Shown in pieces: positions 18,206-26,579 of a DNA stretch of 64,000 nt (its first letter is position 1; every line of letters begins with the position of its first letter). The stretch is taken from contig NZ_LFNF01000004.1 in NCBI RefSeq assembly GCF_001045445.1, forward strand, positions 223,893 to 287,892, in the 5' to 3' direction. Source of the stretch: Chryseobacterium sp. BLS98 (GTDB lineage: Bacteria > Bacteroidota > Bacteroidia > Flavobacteriales > Weeksellaceae). Below the pieces are notes generated by a model, which was given only the letters and a program-made list of their open reading frames with translations, made no database searches and was not told the DNA's origin. Made by a program: the position numbers and the translations under genes.

Positions 18206-18648
18206 TATTTTTCTATCAGATAACGGTAGGCTTTCAGGTATTTGTTAAACCTTTTAATATCTTTAGGAGTCAGTTCTCTGTTTACTCTTCTGAGATCCAT
18301 ATTGTCACGAAGGTCATTAAGCTTTACTGCAACAGCTAGAGGAGATCTTTCTGTTCTTTTAACGAATTCATCATAATCTTCTTCGGGATCAAATTTGGTC
18401 AGACAGCTGATGGCAAAAATAATGTATTCGGGAAAGCCTTCAGTTCTTAAATAATCCAGGCTGAACTCTTCCGGGTTGTCTTCCACCACATCATGCAGGA
18501 CACCTACGATTTTTTCGTCTATTGTTTTGCCGTATTCCATCACGCGCATCACATGGGCAATGTAGGGAGCATGGTATTTGTCGGTTTGTCCTTTGTGTGC
18601 TTTATCAGCTATTTTTATGGCTCGGTTGAGCATTTCTTCTTTTGTCAT
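18202..18648 (-). CDS. HD domain protein, (p)ppGpp-hydrolase-like
   Basis: This 148-residue protein has the arrangement of an HD metal-dependent phosphohydrolase: AHKGQTDKYHAPYIAHVMRVM (first His), GVLHDVVEDNPEE (the HD pair) and AVAVKLNDLRDNMDLRRV (the late Asp). The same order is found in the hydrolase domain of SpoT/RelA and in small alarmone hydrolases. It lacks synthetase, TGS and ACT domains. It may hydrolyse (p)ppGpp or another nucleotide, but the substrate is inferred from similarity only. It converges on and overlaps the DUF2490 gene by 4 bp. Confidence 0.8.
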   Translation of the reverse strand: MTKEEMLNRAIKIADKAHKGQTDKYHAPYIAHVMRVMEYGKTIDEKIVGVLHDVVEDNPEEFSLDYLRTEGFPEYIIFAISCLTKFDPEEDYDEFVKRTERSPLAVAVKLNDLRDNMDLRRVNRELTPKDIKRFNKYLKAYRYLIEKY

Positions 18649-18668
18649 TTCAAATTGAAAATAGAATA

Positions 18669-18676
18669 CAAAAATA
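18669..18676 (-). promoter_or_regulatory. Candidate -7 element for the HD protein gene
   Basis: On the minus strand this reads TATTTTTG, matching TAnnTTTG, 20 bp before the ATG at 18648. It abuts the terminator of the upstream yegP-like gene. No -33 element is evident. Confidence 0.4.
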
Positions 18677-18705
18677 AAAAATGCCTTAAAAAATAAGACA
18701 TTTTT
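18677..18705 (-). terminator. Terminator after the YegP-like gene
   Basis: Twelve bases (18694-18705 on the plus strand) pair with 18677-18688 with one G-U pair and a 5-nt loop, and on the minus strand a TTTTTATTTTTG tract follows. Confidence 0.75.
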
Positions 18706-18727
18706 ATTAAGATTATTTTACGTATTG

Positions 18728-19063
18728 TTAAATAACGGTTTCATCCTCCACAGAGGCGCCCGGGGCATTGGTTTTTACAGATTCTATTCCATTTTCCATT
18801 CCATTTTCAGACTCGTACATCTGGCTGGTGCCTATGATCTGCCCGTTTCCTGCTTTTAAATTGAAATAGCAACGGTCGTCCTTTGCCGTATTTCTTTCAA
18901 ATTTAGAATCATCCTGAGAATTGGTGCGTACCGATTCTATACCGTTTTCACAGGACGATTTGGAGCCATATCCCTGGCTGGTTAAGATCACCTGTCCGTT
19001 TCCGGCTTTAAGATTGAATTTAAAGTCATTGTCTGTCCTTTTCGAGATAACAAATTTTCCCAT
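18728..19063 (-). CDS. YegP family protein (DUF1508 repeat pair)
   Basis: This 111-residue protein is two copies of the DUF1508 unit: residues about 13-48 (FKFNLKAGNGQVILTSQGY to GIESVRTN) and 64-100 (CYFNLKAGNGQIIGTSQMY to GIESVKTN). Family proteins form a compact dimer-like beta fold of unknown biochemical function and are often stress-linked. It is the second gene after the small secreted protein at 19088-19402, only 24 bp away, so the two are likely co-transcribed. Confidence 0.9.
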   Translation of the reverse strand: MGKFVISKRTDNDFKFNLKAGNGQVILTSQGYGSKSSCENGIESVRTNSQDDSKFERNTAKDDRCYFNLKAGNGQIIGTSQMYESENGMENGIESVKTNAPGASVEDETVI

Positions 19064-19087
19064 AGTAATAAATTTTTTTGTTTTTAA

Positions 19088-19402
19088 TTATTTAGAAGGC
19101 TGAGCCTTTTTTGTGTCTTCCTGTGTTTTTTCAGGCATGCCGGGATTCAGGATCTTGTATTTTGAATAATCCTTTTTTTCAGATTGCTTTAAAGCTATAT
19201 ATGCTGCTGTATCTTTAGGCTTTACCGTAAGTATTTTATAGAGTTCTTTTTTATCTGTATCGGTTTTTGCCTTTGTATCTCCTATACGCTTGAAATTGAA
19301 AATCTTTGCAGTATCTTTTTTCAGCATTGGTTGTTTTTGATCTTCTTTCTGGGCAGATAAAGCAACAGGAATCAGGAATAAAGGAAATAATAAGATTTTC
19401 AT
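19088..19402 (-). CDS. Small exported hypothetical protein
   Basis: I do not recognise a family. The 104-residue product starts with a signal peptide (MKILLFPLFLIPVALSAQ). The mature part is very rich in lysine, aspartate, glutamine and threonine (QKEDQKQPMLKKDTAK, KAQPSK at the end) and is probably largely disordered, with no cysteines. It precedes the YegP-like gene on the same strand. An exported role is supported only by the signal peptide. Confidence 0.65.
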   Translation of the reverse strand: MKILLFPLFLIPVALSAQKEDQKQPMLKKDTAKIFNFKRIGDTKAKTDTDKKELYKILTVKPKDTAAYIALKQSEKKDYSKYKILNPGMPEKTQEDTKKAQPSK

Positions 19403-19561
19403 AAGGTTGTTGAATTTTAAATAAAATTATAAAAAAATATGGAAATAAAAAATATTTAAAAACAATGAAGATGGATCTACGCCAGAATTTAAATTTATCG
19501 GGATTCTAATGCTCGTATAATGATTTAAAGGATCAATAACAGAGAAATAAAATGAAAAGCA

Positions 19562-19592
19562 TTTGGGTATCTAAAAAAAATCTTTATTTTTG
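19562..19592 (+). promoter_or_regulatory. Promoter of the DUF805 gene
   Basis: TTTG at 19562-19565 and TATTTTTG at 19585-19592 are separated by 19 bp, a full match to the Bacteroidota promoter form. The predicted transcription start is about 7 bp downstream, leaving a leader of roughly 20 nt before the ATG at 19618. Confidence 0.75.
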
Positions 19593-19617
19593 GACCTAAC
19601 AAAAAAACGAATAAACT

Positions 19618-20022
19618 ATGAAATGGTATTTAAAAGTACTAAAACAGTACGCTGATTTTACAGGGAGAGCCAGAAGAACAGAATATTGGATGTTCGTATT
19701 ATTTAATATGATTTTTGCTATTGCCGCAGCAGTATTAGATAATCTTTTAGGACTGAAATTTACTCCGGAAATTCCTTACGGATTTATTTATTTAATTTAC
19801 GGATTGGCTACTTTCATTCCTGGATTAGCAGTAATGGTAAGAAGACTGCATGACGTTGATAAAAGCGGGTGGTGGTTTTTAATATCTTTGATCCCAATTG
19901 TTGGAACTATCTGGTTACTTGTACTCCTGGCAACAGATGGAACTCCGGGAACTAACCAATATGGTGTAAATCCTAAAGAGAATTTCAACGAGATCAATGA
20001 AATCGGACAAAAGCAGATGTAG
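19618..20022 (+). CDS. DUF805 family inner membrane protein
   Basis: This 134-residue protein starts MKWYLKVLKQYADFTGRARRTEYWMF, the hallmark of DUF805. It has three to four hydrophobic segments (about residues 25-45, 60-80, 90-112) with the conserved VRRLHDVDKSGWW loop between two of them. The C-terminal tail is polar. It sits in the inner membrane; its biochemical role is unknown. It has its own promoter and a hairpin behind it, so it is a single-gene transcript. Confidence 0.88.
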   Translation: MKWYLKVLKQYADFTGRARRTEYWMFVLFNMIFAIAAAVLDNLLGLKFTPEIPYGFIYLIYGLATFIPGLAVMVRRLHDVDKSGWWFLISLIPIVGTIWLLVLLATDGTPGTNQYGVNPKENFNEINEIGQKQM

Positions 20023-20050
20023 TTTCAAAACAATTACAGCACATTAATAA

Positions 20051-20085
20051 ACAAACGCTCCATATTTGGAGCGTTTGTCATTATA
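20051..20085. terminator. Shared terminator between DUF805 and fadE
   Basis: A perfect 12-bp stem (20051-20062 with 20067-20078) with a 4-nt loop lies between the convergent genes. The flanks are AT-rich rather than pure T-tracts. Confidence 0.75.
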
Positions 20086-20100
20086 TTTAAAAAAATAATA

Positions 20101-21876
20101 TTAGTAATTTCCTTTACCAATATAGTGTGCTGCAATCTTTTCAGTTAAAGCTACTACATTCGGGTGGTTGGTATATTTTGTGAACCTTCTTAATCCTGAA
20201 AGCATCATTCTCTGCTCATCACCTTCAGCGAAAGAAATAATTCCTTCTTTAGCGGCTACGATGTTTTTTTCAACGGCTTTGTAAAGGTTAAGCTGTGCCA
20301 TTGCAGCTTCCACAGAATCAGGTGAGAAGTGTTTCTCAGCTCTTAATACAGCAGATTCTGCCATATAAATCTGGTTAAGGATCTCAGAAGCATTCAATAA
20401 TAAGTGCTGCTGTTTTTCAATATCCATCATATATTTTTGAAGAGCGGCTCCGGAAACCATCAAGAACACTTTCTTAAGGTTGGCAATAATAGCTTTCTCT
20501 TCGCTCATGAATGCTGAATAATCAGGAACTTCAAATGAAGGAATACCCATTAATTCTTTGCTGATAGCCATAGCAGGAGACAATAAGTCAAGCTCTCCTT
20601 TCATTGCTCTCTTGATCAGCATTCCTACGGATAGTAATCTGTTGATTTCGTTGGTTCCTTCATAGATTCTTGAAATTCTTGAATCTCTCCATGCCGCTTC
20701 CATTGGAGTGTCTTCAGAGAAGCCCATACCTCCGTATACCTGAATTCCCTCATCAGCAGTGTGCTGGGCAAGATCAGATACGAAAACTTTAAGGATAGAA
20801 CATTCTACAGCAAATTCCTCAACGCCTTTAAGCTCTGCAGCCTGGTGATCCATTCCACCTGCTACCAGTTCATCAATTTTATCCTGAATATCTTTAGCCG
20901 CTCTGTAAGATCCTGCTTCACTTACGAAAACACCTGTAGCCATTTCAGCAATTTTCTTCCTGATAGCTCCGAAAGTGGAAATAGAAACTCCAAACTGCTT
21001 TCTTTCGTTAGAGTACTGGATAGAGTGGTTTAAGATTCTTCTCTGAGCATCAAGACATGCAGCGGCCAGCTTGATACGGCCTACGTTCAATGCATTTAAA
21101 GCGATTTTGAAACCGTTATTTCTTTCTCCTAAAAGGTTCTCTACCGGAATTTTCATATCGTTGAAGAAAACCTGACGGGTAGAAGAGGCACGGATTCCCA
21201 ATTTATGTTCTTCCTCTCCGAAAGTAATGCTTCCCGGGTTTTCAAGCTCGGAACGGTTGATAATGAAACCTGTGATATTCTTGTCATCATCAATTTTAGC
21301 AAATAATGTGAATGTATCTGCAAAACCTGCATTGGAGATCCACATTTTCTGTCCGTTGATGATATAATGTTTTCCGTCTTCGGAAAGTTTTGCTCTTGTT
21401 TTTCCGGAATTGGCATCGGAACCTGCATCCGGCTCCGTAAGACAATATGCTCCGAATTTTGTACCTGTAGCCAGGTCCGGAAGGTATTTTTTCTTCTGTT
21501 CTTCAGTACCGTAAAGAACGATAGGCAGGGTTCCGATTCCGGTATGTGCCCCGTATGCTGTTGCCAATGAACCTGTTACCCCCGAGATGTAGTCGCAGGC
21601 AAGCATTGTTGTTACAAAGCCCATTCCTAAGCCTCCATATTCTTCAGGAACCGATATACCAAGCAATCCCATATCTCCAAGCTTACGCATTGTTTCTTCT
21701 GTGAATGCATAATCTTTCTTCTCGAAACGCTCTTTCTGCGGAACAACTTCTCTGTCTATAAATTCTTTTGCAGAATCACGAAGCATTTTTTGTTCTTCGT
21801 TCAGTTCCTCAATACTGAAAATGTCATTTGCAGGAATTTCCTTGATCAGGAATTCTCCGCCCTTTAATGTTGCCAT
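20101..21876 (-). CDS. fadE: Acyl-CoA dehydrogenase (FadE type, with C-terminal extension)
   Basis: This 591-residue flavoenzyme has the N-terminal helical, middle beta (YCLTEPDAGSD, KMWISNAG) and C-terminal helical acyl-CoA dehydrogenase domains. These include the RIYEGTNEINR motif, whose glutamate is the likely catalytic base at about residue 403. An extra helical region of roughly 150 residues follows, as in B. subtilis FadE and very-long-chain enzymes. It makes trans-2-enoyl-CoA with FAD, passing electrons to electron transfer flavoprotein. It is the last gene of the marR-fadN-fadA-fadE operon; the 115-bp gap in front holds a palindromic repeat. Confidence 0.92.
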   Translation of the reverse strand: MATLKGGEFLIKEIPANDIFSIEELNEEQKMLRDSAKEFIDREVVPQKERFEKKDYAFTEETMRKLGDMGLLGISVPEEYGGLGMGFVTTMLACDYISGVTGSLATAYGAHTGIGTLPIVLYGTEEQKKKYLPDLATGTKFGAYCLTEPDAGSDANSGKTRAKLSEDGKHYIINGQKMWISNAGFADTFTLFAKIDDDKNITGFIINRSELENPGSITFGEEEHKLGIRASSTRQVFFNDMKIPVENLLGERNNGFKIALNALNVGRIKLAAACLDAQRRILNHSIQYSNERKQFGVSISTFGAIRKKIAEMATGVFVSEAGSYRAAKDIQDKIDELVAGGMDHQAAELKGVEEFAVECSILKVFVSDLAQHTADEGIQVYGGMGFSEDTPMEAAWRDSRISRIYEGTNEINRLLSVGMLIKRAMKGELDLLSPAMAISKELMGIPSFEVPDYSAFMSEEKAIIANLKKVFLMVSGAALQKYMMDIEKQQHLLLNASEILNQIYMAESAVLRAEKHFSPDSVEAAMAQLNLYKAVEKNIVAAKEGIISFAEGDEQRMMLSGLRRFTKYTNHPNVVALTEKIAAHYIGKGNY

Positions 21877-21905
21877 ATATTATTTTGTTTTTATAACGAT
21901 TAGTA

Positions 21906-21980
21906 ATTTTGTATTAACGTATTCATGTAAAATGTATTAATGATTAATTCTTCTCATGAATACATTTTACGTAAATACAT
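21906..21980. repeat. Palindromic intergenic repeat between fadA and fadE
   Basis: The left arm at 21925-21938 pairs with the right arm at 21959-21972 at 13 of 14 positions across a 20-nt loop. Bases 21906-21947 match 23169-23210 at about 38 of 42 positions, so the same unit is present upstream of both fadE and fadA in the same orientation. Confidence 0.75.
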
Positions 21981-21991
21981 CAGTACATTTT

Positions 21992-23170
21992 TTAAAGAAG
22001 TTCAAAGATTGAAGCTGCTCCCTGTCCTGTACCTACACACATGGAAACCATTCCGTACTTGTTGCCGCGTCTTCTCATTTCGTCAAGAAGCTGAACGGTT
22101 AATTTGGTACCGGTACATCCAAGCGGGTGACCAAGAGCAATTGCTCCTCCGTTTACATTTAAAATATCAGGATTTAAGCCCAACTCTTTTTTGATAGCAA
22201 CTGATTGTGATGCGAATGCTTCGTTTAACTCGATTAAGTCGATATCCTTTAATTCAAGGCCTGCCTGTTTCAAAGCTTTTGGAATCGCGTAAATTGGTCC
22301 CATACCCATAATTCTAGGTTCAAGACCTGCTGCAGCATAAGCTACTAATCTGGCTTCCGGCTCAAGTCCTAATTCTTTTACCATTTCCTCGCTCATAACC
22401 ATTACGAAAGCTGCTCCGTCACTCATTTGTGATGAATTTCCGGCAGTTACGCTTCCTCCGTTTGCGAATACAGGTCTCAGCTTTGCCAATCCTTCTAATG
22501 AAGTATCTTTTCTTGGACCTTCGTCTACAGAGAAATCAAACTTTTTAGACTGCATTTTCTGGTTTTCATCAAGGAAGTTATATTCTACAGGAATCGAAAC
22601 GATCTGATTGGCAAACTTGCCTTCCTGATTAGCTTTTAAAGCTTTCATATGAGATTCGAATGCAAACTGATCCTGCTCTTCTCTTGTGATATTATATTGT
22701 TTGGCGACTTCTTCTGCTGTGTAACCCATTCCCCAATAATAATCAGGATTGGTTTTGGCGATATCGGTTTCCGGAACCGGCTTGTAACCACCCATCGGGA
22801 TATAAGACATGGATTCTGTACCTCCTGCGATGATGCAATCAGCCATTCCTGCCTGAATTTTTGCGGAAGCAATGGCAATGGCCTCACTTCCTGACGCGCA
22901 GTATCTGTTTACGGTAACTCCGGGCACTTTGTCTGTATTCAGACCCATTAAGGAAATTAGACGTGCTACGTTCAGTCCTTGTTCAGCTTCCGGCATTGCA
23001 TTTCCCACAATAAGGTCATCAATTCTGTTTTTATCTAATTGAGGTAACTCAGCCATTAATTTTTCAATAACTGTAGCTGCCATTACATCTGGACGAGTAA
23101 AGCGAAGGGAGCCTTTAGGTGCTTTTCCTACTGCTGTTCTGTATCCTTTTACTATATATGCTGTTTTCAT
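21992..23170 (-). CDS. fadA: Acetyl-CoA acyltransferase (3-ketoacyl-CoA thiolase)
   Basis: This 392-residue thiolase has the nucleophilic cysteine in NRYCASGSEA near residue 90. The catalytic histidine is in GGAIALGHPLGCTG and the second cysteine in SMCVGTGQGAA near the C terminus. It opens with AYIVKGYRTAVGKAPKG, as degradative thiolases do. It cleaves 3-ketoacyl-CoA with CoA to acetyl-CoA and a shortened acyl-CoA, the last step of beta-oxidation. It lies between fadN and fadE on the same strand, and the fadNAE order supports a degradative role rather than a biosynthetic one. Confidence 0.93.
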   Translation of the reverse strand: MKTAYIVKGYRTAVGKAPKGSLRFTRPDVMAATVIEKLMAELPQLDKNRIDDLIVGNAMPEAEQGLNVARLISLMGLNTDKVPGVTVNRYCASGSEAIAIASAKIQAGMADCIIAGGTESMSYIPMGGYKPVPETDIAKTNPDYYWGMGYTAEEVAKQYNITREEQDQFAFESHMKALKANQEGKFANQIVSIPVEYNFLDENQKMQSKKFDFSVDEGPRKDTSLEGLAKLRPVFANGGSVTAGNSSQMSDGAAFVMVMSEEMVKELGLEPEARLVAYAAAGLEPRIMGMGPIYAIPKALKQAGLELKDIDLIELNEAFASQSVAIKKELGLNPDILNVNGGAIALGHPLGCTGTKLTVQLLDEMRRRGNKYGMVSMCVGTGQGAASIFELL

Positions 23171-23555
23171 TTTGTATTAAAGTATTTACGTAAAATGTAT
23201 CAATGATTAAAATGTTTGAGTATTAAGCTTTTGCTTCAATTTTGCTAACATATTTTGTATGTGTTTTATTTCTGAATGAATGATATGAAAATCATCATTT
23301 TTGAAAAATCCTAAATCGTTTGCTATTAAGATTTGAGTTTCAGCATTTGTATCGCGACCTGCCCCTTTCAGCAATATTAGAAGGAGTTGAATATAAACTT
23401 CTTCTTGACTGTGAAGTCAATCCGAACATTTCATCTTTTGGAAAATAATTTGAAGCCAGGTAAAATATTTTACAAAGTTTCATTGATTTTGTCCAAACTT
23501 CCAAATCCCTAAAGTTGTGCATCGTGAATACATTAATACTTTTTACATTTTACAG
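23169..23555. repeat. Inverted-repeat-bounded insert carrying a four-helix-bundle pseudogene
   Basis: The left end (23169-23210) is a near copy of the unit at 21906-21947. The right end (about 23524-23555) carries the same words in inverted order (GTGAATACATT, TTTACATTTTAC). The decayed four-helix-bundle gene lies between the arms. The layout resembles intervening sequences of some 23S rRNA genes, in which a related gene sits in the loop of a long stem. Confidence 0.55.
23207..23522 (-). pseudogene. Four-helix-bundle (23S rRNA IVS-type) protein gene, frameshifted and internally deleted
   Basis: The first 53 codons read MHNFRDLEVWTKSMKLCK to GLTSQSRRSLYSTPSNIAE, the classic start of the four-helix-bundle family linked to 23S rRNA intervening sequences. 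After NIAE the frame is wrong and stops at codon 61. Dropping one A at the run near 23368 restores EGAGRDTNAETQILIANDLG and continues to a stop at 23207. Even when repaired the product (about 104 residues) lacks some 20 residues that usually separate GAGR-N from ETQLI, so there is also an internal deletion. The gene sits inside the fad operon in the operon's direction and is flanked by inverted repeats. Confidence 0.8.
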
Positions 23556-23561
23556 AAAAAT

Positions 23562-25955
23562 CTAATTTCTCAACGGTTTTCCGTTCTGTAACATGTACTG
23601 AATTCTCTCTAACGTTTTTCTCTCACCGCAAAGCTGTAAGAACGTTTCTCTTTCAAGATTCAATAAATATTGTTCGGTAACTACAGTGGGTTCGGAAAGG
23701 TTTCCTCCTACCATTACGTTGGCTAATTTATCTGCAATCTTTTTGTCGTGCTCAGAAATATATTTTCCGGTAAGCATCTGGTCTGTTCCTACGTAGAACA
23801 TTCCCAAAGCATCTTTTCCTAAAACTTTTACTTTCTGTTCGATGGGTTGGGTGTAGCCCTGTTCTGCTAATAGTTTTGCAACTTTTTTGGCTTCGGCGAT
23901 CTGTCTGTTTTTGCTTACGGATACAATATCTTTTCCTTTTTCAAGAATTCCCATGTCATAAGCTTCATAAGCCGAAGTAGCTACTTTACCCATTGCAATA
24001 TTCATGAATGCTTCACGAAGTCTGTTGTTTTTCACATCATCTGCATGGAATTCTCTTGAAGTTCTCAGGGTAAGTTCTTTAGTACCACCACCGCCAGGGA
24101 TGACACCGACTCCGGTTTCCACCAATCCGATATAAGTTTCTGCGGCAGCCACTACTCGGTCTGCATGCATGGTCATTTCGCAGCCACCGCCGAGGGTCAT
24201 TCCGTGAGGAGCAACGACTACAGGAATAGAGGAGTAGCGTACTCTCATCATGGATTTCTGGAAATAAGCAATAGCCATATTCAGATCATCCCAGTCCTGC
24301 TCGATAGCCATCATCAGGATCATGGCAAGGTTTGCTCCTACAGAGAAATTGGTTCCCTGGTTTCCAACGACCAATCCATCGTATTCTTTTTCTGCTAAAT
24401 CGATAGCTCTGTTTAATCCGTCAAGAACTTCGCCTCCCAGAGAGTTCATTTTTGAGCGGATCTCAAAATTGATGATCCCGTCACCAAGATCTTCAATTGC
24501 TGAACCTGAATTGCTCCAAAGGGTTTTGTTCTTTCTGATGTTATCTAAAATAATGAAGGCATCCTGACCTGGAATGGTATTGTATTGTCCTGAGTTTTTA
24601 TCAACGAAAATACTTTGCCCCTCTTCATTTACTTTATAGAATGATTCAACATTTTTAACCCAGTCTGAAACTTCGTAACCTGCATCTTTTGCCAGTTCAA
24701 TACCTTTTTGAACTCCTACGGCATCCCAAATTTCAAAAGGTCCGTTTTCCCATCCGAAACCGGCTCTCATAGCATCATCAATTTTATAGACTTCATCAGA
24801 GATTTCAGGAACCTTATGAGAAACGTAAGCGAATAATGCTCCTAAAGATTTTCTGTATAATTCTCCTGCTTTATCTTTGCCGCCGATTAGAACTTTAAAT
24901 CTATCGATTGGCTTGTCGATATTTTTAGTCAATTCTAAAGTAGGGAAGGAAGATTTGCCTTGAAGTTCGTATTCAAGAGTATCAAGGTTTAACCCGTGAA
25001 TTTCGGATTTTCCTTCTGCATTTTTTACTTTTTTATAGAAACCCTGTTCCGTTTTGGAACCCAACCATTTGTTATCCATCATTTTCTGGATGTAAGGTGG
25101 AAGGGCAAAAACGTCGTTAAAATTATTGGCTTCGGCACCGCTCTGGCGTACACCGTTGGCTACCATTACCAGAGTATCAAGACCTACAACGTCAGCGGTT
25201 CTGAATGTTGCTGATTTCGGACGTCCGATAACAGGACCTGTCAGTTTATCAACCTCAGAAACGGTCAAGCCTAATTTCTGTACATTATGAAGAAGATCCA
25301 TCATCGAGAAAACCCCGATTCTGTTGGCAATGAACGCTGGAGTATCTTTAGCTAAAACTGTAGTTTTTCCTAAGAATTTAGCCCCAAAGCTCATATAGAA
25401 TTCTACCACTTCAGGAAGCGTTTCCGGAGTAGGGATAATCTCCAGAAGAGGAAGATATCTTACCGGGTTGAAGAAGTGTGTTCCTGCAAAATATTTTTTG
25501 AAATCATCGCTTCTTCCTTCAATGAGAAAATGAATAGGAATTCCTGATGTATTAGAAGAAATCAATGTTCCCGGTTTTCTGAACTGCTCAATTTTTTCGT
25601 AAACAGATTTCTTAATGTCAAGCTTTTCAACAACCACTTCAATAATCCAGTCTGTATTTTTGATCTTGTGCAGATCATCATCAAAGTTGCCTATTGTAAT
25701 TCTATCCGCAAATTTCGGAGAATAGAGAAGGGCAGGACTTGCTTTTTTCAGTTTTTCAAAGTTTTCAGAAGCAATTCTGTTTCTTACGGCTTTGTCATCT
25801 TTGGTCAAACCTTTTTTCTGTTCAGCTTCAGTCAGTTCAAAAGGAACGATATCCAAAAGAGACACTTCTACCCCAATATTGGCGAAATGTGCTGCGATAC
25901 CGCTACCCATAATTCCTGAACCAAGAACCGTCACATGTTTGATTCTTCTTTTCAT
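23562..25955 (-). CDS. fadN: 3-hydroxyacyl-CoA dehydrogenase / enoyl-CoA hydratase fusion (FadN type)
   Basis: This protein of about 797 residues carries two activities. The N-terminal NAD-binding domain (VTVLGSGIMGSGIAAHFANIG) and its C-terminal partner form the 3-hydroxyacyl-CoA dehydrogenase (to about residue 450). The C-terminal part is an enoyl-CoA hydratase (NFSVGANLAM, HGMTLGGGCEM, GVIPGGGGTKEL). This dehydrogenase-first order is that of FadN, not of E. coli FadB. It hydrates enoyl-CoA and oxidises 3-hydroxyacyl-CoA with NAD. The start at 25955 (MKRRIKHVTVLG) is preferred over 25994 because it starts right at the Rossmann fold. It lies 55 bp after marR. Confidence 0.92.
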   Translation of the reverse strand: MKRRIKHVTVLGSGIMGSGIAAHFANIGVEVSLLDIVPFELTEAEQKKGLTKDDKAVRNRIASENFEKLKKASPALLYSPKFADRITIGNFDDDLHKIKNTDWIIEVVVEKLDIKKSVYEKIEQFRKPGTLISSNTSGIPIHFLIEGRSDDFKKYFAGTHFFNPVRYLPLLEIIPTPETLPEVVEFYMSFGAKFLGKTTVLAKDTPAFIANRIGVFSMMDLLHNVQKLGLTVSEVDKLTGPVIGRPKSATFRTADVVGLDTLVMVANGVRQSGAEANNFNDVFALPPYIQKMMDNKWLGSKTEQGFYKKVKNAEGKSEIHGLNLDTLEYELQGKSSFPTLELTKNIDKPIDRFKVLIGGKDKAGELYRKSLGALFAYVSHKVPEISDEVYKIDDAMRAGFGWENGPFEIWDAVGVQKGIELAKDAGYEVSDWVKNVESFYKVNEEGQSIFVDKNSGQYNTIPGQDAFIILDNIRKNKTLWSNSGSAIEDLGDGIINFEIRSKMNSLGGEVLDGLNRAIDLAEKEYDGLVVGNQGTNFSVGANLAMILMMAIEQDWDDLNMAIAYFQKSMMRVRYSSIPVVVAPHGMTLGGGCEMTMHADRVVAAAETYIGLVETGVGVIPGGGGTKELTLRTSREFHADDVKNNRLREAFMNIAMGKVATSAYEAYDMGILEKGKDIVSVSKNRQIAEAKKVAKLLAEQGYTQPIEQKVKVLGKDALGMFYVGTDQMLTGKYISEHDKKIADKLANVMVGGNLSEPTVVTEQYLLNLERETFLQLCGERKTLERIQYMLQNGKPLRN

Positions 25956-26010
25956 ATGTAAATTTTTATTATTAATAAGGTCATATGCAACCATATGGTT
26001 TCATTATAAT

Positions 26011-26463
26011 TTATTTTCTGTTGTTTAATAATTCGTTGGCGATTTTCATGATCTCCGACATCACTTCTTTGAAGGTTTCAATCTTCTCGGGCGCAATCTT
26101 TTCCATCACTTTCTTGTTGAAATTCACGACGACTTCCTTGGACATATTCCTTGAGTTCAGGCCCTTATCCGTAAGTTTGATAATTACCTCCCTTTTATCG
26201 GTGGTAGTCTTTTCCTTATAGATATACCCGTTATCTTCCAGAAGTTTGATGATTCTGGTTAAGGAAGTTGGTTCAATAGCCATTTTAGGCCCTAAGTTAG
26301 TACTCCGGGTTCCTTCTTTGGGATCAATTTTAAGAAGGGTCAAAGCTTGTACAGCAGTAGAGTCATGCTCCTGGGCAAGCTCTGTGTACATTTTAGAAAC
26401 AGCCAGCCAGGTCTGTTTTAAAACTAAATCTACGTTTTCTATTTTTTCTTTATTATCCATCAT
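26011..26463 (-). CDS. MarR family transcriptional regulator of the fad operon
   Basis: This 150-residue winged-helix protein has ALTLLKIDPKEG, the recognition region PTSLTRIIKLLEDNGYIY and the wing KTTTDKREVIIKLTDKG, all in MarR order. It is the first gene of the fadN-fadA-fadE operon. Two nearly identical palindromes stand upstream of its start, one within its own promoter. I infer that it represses its own operon and is released by an acyl-CoA or fatty acid, the usual logic for fatty-acid regulators, though the ligand is not shown by sequence. Confidence 0.87.
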   Translation of the reverse strand: MMDNKEKIENVDLVLKQTWLAVSKMYTELAQEHDSTAVQALTLLKIDPKEGTRSTNLGPKMAIEPTSLTRIIKLLEDNGYIYKEKTTTDKREVIIKLTDKGLNSRNMSKEVVVNFNKKVMEKIAPEKIETFKEVMSEIMKIANELLNNRK

Positions 26464-26484
26464 TTATCTACGAATGGTGTTACC

Positions 26485-26492
26485 CAAATGTA
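26485..26492 (-). promoter_or_regulatory. Promoter (-7 element) of the marR-fad operon
   Basis: On the minus strand this reads TACATTTG, an exact TAnnTTTG match, about 22 bp before the marR ATG. The operator at 26498-26517 covers the region where the -33 element should lie. Confidence 0.6.
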
Positions 26493-26497
26493 GTAAA

Positions 26498-26517
26498 TAT
26501 TATGCATGCATAGTATT
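26498..26517. promoter_or_regulatory. MarR operator 1
   Basis: The core TATGCATGCATA at 26501-26512 is a perfect palindrome with near-symmetric flanks. It is the same as operator 2 apart from one base in the inner 18 bp, and lies between the -7 and -33 positions of the marR promoter. Confidence 0.75.
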
Positions 26518-26579
26518 TATTAACGTTAAATTTTGTTAATAAGCTGATAATAAACAAATTAAATTGTATGATTAGCATA

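Noticed and set aside
18728..19063. Tandem repeat within the YegP-like gene as a DNA repeat
   Set aside because: The duplication is the normal two-unit DUF1508 protein fold, not a DNA element.
23207..23522. Diversity-generating retroelement, because its accessory protein has a similar four-helix fold
   Set aside because: No reverse transcriptase and no template/variable repeat pair are present nearby.
25956..25994. 13-residue extension of FadN
   Set aside because: The Rossmann fold begins right after the ATG at 25955 and the extra residues have no counterpart in the family.
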